From Dipteris shenzhenensis (Eukaryota > Polypodiophyta > Polypodiopsida > Gleicheniales), in the NCBI GenBank assembly GCA_047967505.1, contig CM106538.1: 64,000 nucleotides of DNA; one strand, written 5' to 3'. Positions 56,382-64,000 of this stretch are shown here, one piece after another. The position numbers were made by a program, and so were the translations under genes. The notes under the pieces are model-generated. The model searched no databases and was not told the DNA's origin. It saw only the letters and a program-made list of their open reading frames with translations. Each line of letters opens with the position of its first letter. The stretch's first letter is position 1.

Positions 56382-59300
56382 GGATTATTAGTTGGAACAT
56401 ACAGGGCCTAGGTGGCGTCCCACATCGCCACCGTAGACAGCTGATACGGGATCAGCTTCATCCAGGTATTACTAGGGGTTCCATTGATATCTTATTTATT
56501 TAAGAACACAAACTGGATTCTAGAGATTGTGCCAAGTCAGACAAGTTGCTTTCTGGCCATACTTTTTGGTCGCCTGCCTTGGGCACCAAGGGGGGCACTT
56601 CTATTTCAGTTTCGCAGTCGGTTCTCCCCTTAGTTGTTGGACACTGAGTCATTATTCCCTCTAGAGCTCAGTGAATTATTCTTTTGATTGGAGGGCGTAA
56701 GGTTGGTTTCCTTAACCTGTATGCCTCCAACATTAGAGGGGAACGTGTCCTTATGTGGAAGAATTTGCTCTCCTTGGCCCCCATTGTGGATTCATGGGTG
56801 ATTGGAGGTGACTTTAACATGGTTGAGTTACCGTCAGACAAAAAAGGGGGTAGAGAAGACGGACTTCACTCCTTGGAGAGAGCAGCTTGGGATGCCTTTC
56901 TTTTTCACTTCTGTGGCAGAGATACTTGGTGGGATGATGCCTTTCTTATTCAGCCACAGTCCCTCCTGTTCTCTTGGTCGAACAGGAGGCAGCAGATGCC
57001 TATTCATGCACGCATTGACAGATTCTATGTAGATGATTGGGCACTAGACAGAGGTGGGTTGGTATGCATTGCTGCTGGGGTTTCCACTTCATACCACTTT
57101 CCTGTTGTGCTGGCTATCTCAGAGTCTCACCTGAGAGGCCGGTCTACCAGCATCAGGATTCCAGATGCCTTTTACATAGAGGAGGACCTTACAGAGGCAG
57201 ATTTGGGTTTCTCATGTCCAGGGTGGGCAGCCATATCCATCACATGTAGCCGCTGCCCTTTCTGTTGCTTGTACCAGGAGACGAGATATTCTCAGACGTG
57301 AGATTGGTGTTCGCCAGCAGTTGGCATCTTTGCAGAGGGAAGAGCAGAAACGGCCTTCAAATGCTTGGATTCAGGAGCGCCTTGCTGCAGCAAGGGCTCA
57401 TCAGAAGTTATTGCTTGATCAAAGAGCAGAGTATGCCTTTCATGCACGGGAGTCCTTCTGGATTCAGATGGGTGGTAGAGTCAATAAACACTTTTTCTCT
57501 ACTCTTGGCCCTAGACATAGTAGAGAGAGTTTATCCCAGCTTATTGACTCACATGGGGTTTAACAGACAGAGCCTGATGATGTCTTACGCATAGCTTATT
57601 TCTATGCCACCCTTCTTACTGCTAATCCTGAGACACATGATAGAGAGGATGCTAGACAGGCTATTTGGCAGAGCATCCCTGTGTTGGTGAATCCGAGTAT
57701 GCATGTTCTACTCGATGCCCTTTCACCAACACAAAGTTCAGGACTGCACTTTCAGCCCTTCACAAGGGCAAGTGCCGAGGTTCGGATGGCCTCACCCCCT
57801 CTTTTTTCATTGCATTTTGGGATATGATTGGAGACTTTATTACTTCAGCCCTGCAGGCCATTTGGGACTCTGGCGAGATGCCTGGGTCACTTACAGAGGG
57901 TCTCATCCACCTTATCCCAAAAGGAGGTTGCAGAAATTTAGTGTCCCAGTGGAGGCCTATCACACTTCTAGGGACTTGTTACAAGATTCTGGCCAAGGCT
58001 ATCAGCCTCCGATTGCAGCCCCTTCTCCCTGATCTTATTCATGACACTCAGATGGGATTTGTGCATGGCAGAAGCATTTTTTATAACATTTTCTCTTTCT
58101 GGGAAGCTTTAGAGTGGGCCATGCAGAGTGGCCAGAATCTTGCCATTCTACTTTTGGATTTTGAGAAAGCTTATGACAGAGTAGATTGGGGTTTTTTTGG
58201 AGGGCACCCTTCTACGCTTTGGCTTTACTGATGCTTGGATCAGAGGTGTTTCCTCTTTGTACAGATCAGCCCACAACGAGGTACTTATTGGTGGGGTAAG
58301 GGGTGAGAGATTTTTGAGATCAGTCCGTCAGGGATGCCCCCTTGCTCCTTTCCTTTTTTTGTTCATGGCCGAAGCTATGAGTATCTATGTTAGATCTCAA
58401 GCTGACATCTTTGGGCTGAGACTTCCCATCAGAAGGGAAGAGGAGCTACTTGACAGTGAGTTGGCAGATGACACAGCAGTTTACTTGGATGCCACTCCAT
58501 AGATGCTCACTTCCTTCAGGACAGCGTTGGATTTATTTTGCTTGGCGGCAGGGGCGCAGATAAATTGGCATAAATCCAATGGCTTTTGGATGAGTGATGA
58601 GGACACTCCAGTTTGGGGGCTTGACATAGGATTCACTTGGGTTCAGAGGGGTGAGCCTATCAGGTATTTGGGCTGCCAGGTCGGCTTGGATATATCTACC
58701 ACGCAGCAGTTTACTCTCGTTTTGGAGAGCATCAGGAGGAAGCTTCTTTTTTGGAGCTTAGCCAAGCTGGATCTTGCCTCTAGAGTGGTGGTGGTCAACC
58801 AGGTCCTCTTGGCCACGGCCTGGTTTGTTTGTTCATGCTGGTGCCGTTCTAGGGACTGCATCATTCAGCTCAGAAGACCGATCAGAAACTCTCTGGAGTG
58901 GGCTTGATGGCACAGCAGATGCCTTAGCCAGGGTGGCTAAGGAGACCCTCATCCTCCCTACACAGGAAGGGGGTCTCAATATTATTGATCCAAATTTACA
59001 GTGCAGAGCTTTACTTTGCAAGATGGTGGTGCGGGAACTTATGCCAGGGCAGGAACCGTGGAAGGACTTTCTTATTAGCAGCATACAGAGGTGCACACCT
59101 TCTTCAGGAGGAAACTGGATGAGCAGTGTTAGGTGGATCTTCACCACAGCACACCTCAGATCACCTTCGTCCCCTCTCATGGTTGCCATTCTGAAAGCTT
59201 GGGCTAGTTTCAGAAGCACTCTTCGGAGGATTCCTCCCTCCTCTCGGGAAGAGATTGATAGGCAATCCATCATGTGGAATGACAGTATTTTAGATGATCA

Positions 59301-60441
59301 TGGCAGACCACTGGGTGCCTCACTCTACATGCAGTGGTCCAGGTGGGAGAGGAGACCTGCATCATCTATGGGGTCTTGGAAAGCTTTCCGCAGGCTTCCA
59401 GAGGAGACCAAATCAAGGTTGACAGGACATCTCAGAGGGAGTGCAGCGAGGATCTTGCAGACTGAGGCAGCCCTTCCAGAGGTTTGGGTAGACACAGATG
59501 ATATGCCACTCACTTCCTCCACTTGGGCAGGTACTTTTACGAGAGGCAATGTTCCGCTTCAGGTTTTGGCCTTTCGAGATGCACAGGAGGATGCTTAAGT
59601 TTTTAGTGTCCAGGATGGTGGCAGATTGCTCAGGTCCACAGAGGACATCTTGCTTGAGTCTGCTTTTCAGCCTATCAGGGTTGTAGGTCTTTTGGTGCAG
59701 GGATCAGATTCAGAGTGGTTCCTAGACCCAGACCCCCGGCTACTCTCCACTGGGTCTTGGAGGCTCTGGCTCTATGGGGGAGTTCCCATCAGGTATTTGC
59801 AGTGGGACCCTAGAGAGTGGGAGTGGATTGACGCAGGGCATCGAGAGAAGAGCATCCCCCTCTTTTGTCACACGGTCAGTAATGCCAGGAGATATCAGCT
59901 CAGTAGTAGAGGTTGGAGACCTTCCAGAGTTCCTCATTGGGAGACATTTGATATCACTGCGGATCTGCAGAGGTGCTTCTGGAGGAGACTTTGGAAATCC
60001 CACAAGAATAGAAAGATCACTATCTTCTTTTGGCTTTCTATCCATGGTGAGATTGCAGTGAAACTTTGGAGGTCCAGGTTCGGAGCCGACCCTACTTGCC
60101 CTCGATGCCTCTCTGCTTCGGAGACTATTCAGCATTGCTTATGGGATTGCAGACAGGCGAGGATGATTTGGATGGGGGTAGCCAGGATTTTCAGTCACTT
60201 TGCCCACTCCCCATTTTTTATGACATGGGGCTCAGTGGCTTGGCTTTCTCTTACAGGGCCTCAGGTATTCTATGAGAGATCTGACTCCTCTCGGGCCATT
60301 TCGGTTCGACGTCATCGAACTGAGTCCTATTCGTTGGATGTGGTACCACACCTTCCTTTTACAGCTATACATGCCTCTGTGGATACTTCTTGGGAGATTC
60401 TAGCGAGCATAGCATCCTGGCATATCTGGAGAGCCAGATGA
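56378..60441 (+). pseudogene. LINE ORF2 (endonuclease, reverse transcriptase, zf-RVT)
   Basis: Endonuclease 56,378-57,130: ISWNIQGLGG, EHKL (preceded by TAA at 56,501), GGDFNMVE, ARIDRFYVDDWAL, then SYHFPV where the catalytic SDH is expected. RT 57,740-58,760: GSDGLTPSFF, LIPKGG, WRPITLLGTCYKILAK, LLLDFEKAYDRVDW (motif A), RQGCPLAPFLF, LADDT (motif C, usually YADD or FADD), INWHKS, YLGCQVG. zf-RVT at about 59,960-60,190: FWRRLWKSH, KITIFFW, CPRC..., QHCLWDC. Shifts near 57,320, 57,660, 58,190 (a T7 run) and 58,890; stops at 57,299, 57,561, 58,500 and 59,596. Confidence 0.9.
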
Positions 60442-60778
60442 CAGAGGCTTTGGAGGTTACTCAGGTTCATCCCTCGCACACATTGGCTAGTATCTGGATA
60501 GACACCGTACATACTTTGATGGCCGTATGGACGGGTATGTAGGGAGACTCCCATGTGCAGCCTCAGCTAGGAGGGCTTCTTTCTTCAGGGAATGGAAGGA
60601 TTCTCCTTTCTTCTCTGAGACTACTACAGGGTTGAGGTGGCACTTTCAGCCTCAGCCTTGGTTGTTTTCCACCTCACTCTGAGAGGGTTTTTTATTTATC
60701 CTCATGATTTCATGATGTATTCCGCTTTGAGCTTGCTCTCGCGGGTTTTCTCTCTTACTTAATAGAAGTCTCTTTCAT

Positions 60779-60807
60779 GAAAAAAAAAAAAAAGAAAAGA
60801 TATGTGC
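60779..60807 (+). repeat. LINE poly(A) tail and right target duplication
   Basis: About 14 A residues followed by AGAAAAGATATGTGC (60,793-60,807), matching the left duplication. Confidence 0.9.
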
Positions 60808-63200
60808 AGTAGATGATGTTTCTGGATGTTGGGAAAATCTTACATGTCTCTTACAACTCCATCTCATACGTGAGTAATGGAAGATTACAGGTCTCTCTAC
60901 TTAACCTACCTATCTCCCATTGCAAGATCACCAAATGGAAACAGGAAAAACATTGTCCACGGACCAGGTTGCCATGGTAGGAAAAGAGAAAACCCAAAGG
61001 GAAAAAACATTAAGGGTAGAGAGAGAGAGAGCTGCCATAATTACTCGTTTCTTCCCAAAAAAATGGAGAGGCATACAAAGAAAAAGATCCATTTAAAATG
61101 GTAGTCATGTCCCCATATAGTTTCCTTTCTTCACTGTTCCCAAGAAACCTTTTATTTGAAGAGCATGCCGCTCTATTGTAAATGACTAGTTACGGAATAT
61201 GATTCATCTCTTTTAGCTCAGTTGTATCAGATGCTAAGTTAACTCCGTGTTGAAATGAGCAGTGTTCTTTTCTAAAGCTCTTATGCTATTCTGCCTGTTG
61301 ATATTACTTCCGCTTGTCTCTTTCAGCATTCCAACATCATTATCTGCAAGTTTATGTTCCAACTCATGTCTATTCTAGACAAGCGCCTCAATATACTTAG
61401 TTAATGTAAGAAAACCGCATTAACAAGCAAGGTACCCAGAGACTTTTTGAGAGGATATAGGGTACTCCTAAGTAAATTTGATGGAAACTTTAAGATTTTC
61501 CTCTAAGGGTTATGGTTGATTGTTGGAATTGAAAATTTCATGTGTCATGATGACCTTGCAAGCCCACATGTGTCCCCTTGTATCATGTTTGAGGATGGAC
61601 TTTCGGGGACTTTGGGGTTCGTCTACTTCTTTATGAAATTGTTCCTATTTCAAGGCCATGAGGACAAAGTTAGAAGCTTTATAAAATGAAAAGCTCTTAA
61701 ACTACGGCAAAAATGCAAAAGAAGACATAGAAAGGGATTACAAGCCCATGGTAATATGGGAATGCTATGTCCATAGTAAAAATTGTCAGGCCTATGGTAA
61801 GAGGTGCTAGGGCAAGTGCAAGTCAAGAAGAAGCTATGGCCAATAATTTCAAGGCCTTGGCAAGGGAAGGAGAGCCATGGCCAGGAGTTACACAGCGATA
61901 AACAAGGAAAAGAGGAGACTTGCTGAGGATTGCCAGCATGCACCATAGTAAGGAAGGCAAGGAGGATTGATCACTAGGAATACTAGTACTTATTAACATT
62001 TCTTTTAGGAAGTGCAGGCCCATAGTATGGAGTGCTAGTGCCATGGCAAGGCAAGAAGCAGCCATGACCCCATGAGTGCAGGGTAGCAGCAAGCAACTAT
62101 AAGGGCTACCAGATCTATGATAAGGTAAAGCCAAGGTAAGATATTTCAGTTGAAACCTGACAAGGTCATAATTACAACAGTATAGATCCATGGCAACTGA
62201 GACTAAGCCTAAAGAATCTAGGAACATTTAAGTAGATATGAAGCATGGATCAAAGTTTGGTACTTTCAAAGGAGTAAAGACAAAGTGTTGTAACTTTTGA
62301 CCACGGAAAAGATGCCACAGACTGATAGGGAATGACTGCCTGAAGGACTAACAAGCAGAGACCTCGTACTATAGAGAAAACAGAGAATCTTAGTATAGTG
62401 GGTGACCCCGCTAGGAGAAGTGGCCATCATAACTAGGCCACTACTGTGGAATAATGTGGAAGAGAGGTTCATGTGTGTATCCAAGGCACAGGAGGCCTCC
62501 TCCTAAGAAAGAGAAATAAGGAGCACAATACCTCCCCTTTCATTTCTATTTTTAATGACAGCATGGCCATACACCCTTGAAACGCATGAAACCACCATTG
62601 TGAGAGAGGGAAAGAACTATTTGTTATGTACAATGCTCTAGAGACGAATTTTTGGCCAGGTTCCTGTCCATGGAACAAACTCATATTTTCTTATCGCTTA
62701 TTCTTCTCTCGTGTACCATAAAACAATAGCCTCTGTTCTATTTTTACCTTGTCCTCTTCTCATTCAAAACTCTTTTTTGCATACACAAGTCAATTTCTAA
62801 CCACATAAGTAATCCTGTTCCTTCGTGTTCAAAGTTCTGCATTCTTTTGCACCCATTGAGCATTTCTCACCTGGGTGGGCATGGTGGTAATCTTCCAATA
62901 TTACTACTGTAAACTCCCGACAATAGCAGTCCTAGAGTGCCTTCTTACAAAGAATTAGATTTAAGTAAAGGAAGGGAGGTGAGGTGGGAGGGGGAAGGAA
63001 CATGTGTACTATGAATGTTGCATATAAGGAAGCTCCAAAGTGTGCCCATGGGAAAGTTCTTCCATCCATCAGACAACTACCCCTAAATTAACAGAGGCAT
63101 GGAATAGGCATGAAGCAGGATGGTACTGCCCTTCTCTGTCCTCTTGACTTTTTGTCAGGTAATCAGAGCAAAAGAGGCCAGCACGTGCAAAACAAAACAG
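60808..63200. other. Non-coding stretch right of the LINE
   Basis: A GA run lies at 61,018-61,030. Loose repeats of CCATGGCAAGG-like words recur at 61,730-62,180. Frames on both strands here are short and without domains. Confidence 0.5.
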
Positions 63201-63210
63201 TATCCTGTGT

Positions 63211-63223
63211 TGCTGCTGCTGCT

Positions 63224-63264
<41 letters not shown>
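63211..63264. repeat. (GCT)n-(CT)n compound microsatellite
   Basis: Five GCT units run directly into about twenty CT units. The Arg/Glu-alternating frames on the minus strand are products of this repeat. Confidence 0.95.
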
Positions 63265-63268
<4 letters not shown>

Positions 63269-63289
63269 AGCAGGACGAGGCGCAGGACC

Positions 63290-63579
63290 ATGAGCACAGA
63301 GATAGCCCATCTTGCCAGAGAGCACCGATGGTTCCACCCCGAGGATGTACATATGACATGATCCGGCAGCACCGCAGGATGATCTTACACAGAGGCCGTA
63401 CCCGTCGCTTTATTTCTAGACGACGGAGGATGATGGCAGATTTTCGGAGGAGATTGCTCCATGGAGACTTGGCACCGCCAGCAGCCCATTTGACACTTGC
63501 CCAGATCTTCACACTCATGGCAGGAGGCATGGTCGATGGCCATGACTTCCATCATTTCTTTGGATCACAGACCCCTTAG
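63290..63579 (+). other. Unassigned Arg-rich short reading frames
   Basis: A short frame from ATG 63,290 (MSTEIAHLAREH) and an overlapping one ending at 63,579 contain RRRRMMADFRRRLLHGDL and LTLAQIFTLMAGGMVDGHDF. The base composition is GC-balanced, unlike the surroundings, and an AATAAA follows at 63,798. It could be the last exon of an unknown gene or repeat debris; I recognise no family. Confidence 0.25.
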
Positions 63580-64000
63580 GGAAGACGATGTTCCTCATAT
63601 TCCATATTTTACATTTTGTATCTAGGCAATTTTGGTACTCTATTTCATTTCATTTTGTATCTAGGATTTTTGTAGCCATTTTTGGCATCTTAGCGGTATT
63701 ACGATGAGGCCACCTAGTTGGCGCATCGTTGATGATGTATTTTCCTTTCGGATGATTTTGTGTCCCATAGGCCATGTATGGCCTTCCGTGGACCTTTAAT
63801 AAAATTTCTTTCTTTCTTTCTTTCTCTCTCTGAGCGAGAAGGGAAGCTTTTCGAGACAACATGCCTTAATTTTATAAGAGTTATCATTTATATGCAGAGT
63901 GAACATTTGACCATGCTTTCTCATCAATGTGAAATGTTTTTGCGTACCTCATACATAGCATATGTCTTGACTCTCCATGGCAGGATTCTCGCACCTACAA
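63580..64000 (+). other. Possible 3' untranslated region and right flank
   Basis: TTTTGTATCTAGG occurs twice (63,613-63,665). AATAAA at 63,798-63,803 is followed by a (TTTC)n run. This resembles the 3' end of a transcript, of either a gene or a LINE-like element, but no poly(A) tract is present. The last 150 bases show nothing. Confidence 0.3.

Larger units (their letters stand above)
54316..60792 (+). mobile_element. Full-length L1-like LINE, 6.5 kb
   Basis: AGAAAAGATATGTGC stands at 54,301-54,315 and again at 60,793-60,807, a perfect 15-bp target duplication. A poly(A) run ends the element (60,779-60,793). The 5' untranslated part (54,316-54,835) is extremely C/T-rich. It has ORF1 with DUF4283 and zinc knuckle, and ORF2 with endonuclease, RT and zf-RVT. 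The intact duplication and complete 5' region mean full-length insertion by target-primed reverse transcription; at least ten stops or shifts show it is dead now. Confidence 0.92.

Noticed and set aside
63069-63530. 153-codon minus-strand frame with a Glu-Arg run and poly-Gln
   Set aside because: The Glu-Arg and Gln runs are the CT/GCT microsatellite read in frame. The flanks show no domain.

Overview
The window is nuclear DNA from a land plant with a large, transposon-filled genome. The evidence is plant-type CACTA (En/Spm) DNA transposons, Ty1/copia elements primed by initiator methionine tRNA (TGGTATCAGAGCC), plant L1-like LINEs ending in a zf-RVT domain, and one exon that reads as the N-terminus of a plant borate exporter (BOR family). 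Nothing prokaryotic is present, and I see no tRNA, rRNA or CRISPR locus. I cannot name the species; a fern or another large-genome plant would fit, but that is a guess.

Left third (1-19.5 kb): a broken CACTA transposase gene (minus strand) is cut at 3,604 by a CACTA terminus. A matching inverted terminus lies at 19,493. Between them are two mirror-image copies of an accessory transposase gene (4.1-5.7 kb minus, 17.4-19.0 kb plus), an N-terminal piece of the main transposase (8.2-8.9 kb plus), arrays of a 16-bp perfect palindrome, A/T-flanked hairpins, pieces of LTR elements (9-13.6 kb) and a 3.6-kb array of nested palindromes (13.6-17.2 kb).

Middle (19.5-36 kb): a trihelix-like reading frame with one stop codon; a deleted CACTA derivative (23.2-26.3 kb); then two more transposase copies facing each other (27.0-29.35 kb minus, 30.1-32.2 kb plus), which form a long inverted repeat. 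A quiet AT-rich stretch follows.

Nested copia region (36.3-46.6 kb): a degenerate copia element (plus strand), itself interrupted by an LTR fragment, carries inside its RNase H region a very young, complete copia element (40,627-46,126, minus strand; LTRs differ at 1 of 298 bases; TSD TACCA). The young element has a UAG between gag and pol and a 13-bp duplication that shifts the pol frame.

Right part (48-64 kb): a duplicated block stands upstream of BOR-like exon 1 (50,263-50,369). Downstream lie a minus-strand LINE remnant and a full-length plus-strand LINE (54,316-60,792) with a perfect 15-bp TSD, a poly(A) tail, an ORF1/ORF2 ATGA overlap and many inactivating mutations. The last 3 kb hold microsatellites and one short unassigned reading frame.

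The only likely host gene is the BOR exon. The best candidates for unusual biology are the CACTA family's architecture (divergent genes, 26-bp-phased palindromes, terminal hairpins, palindromic leader arrays) and the natural inverted repeats of its transposase gene.
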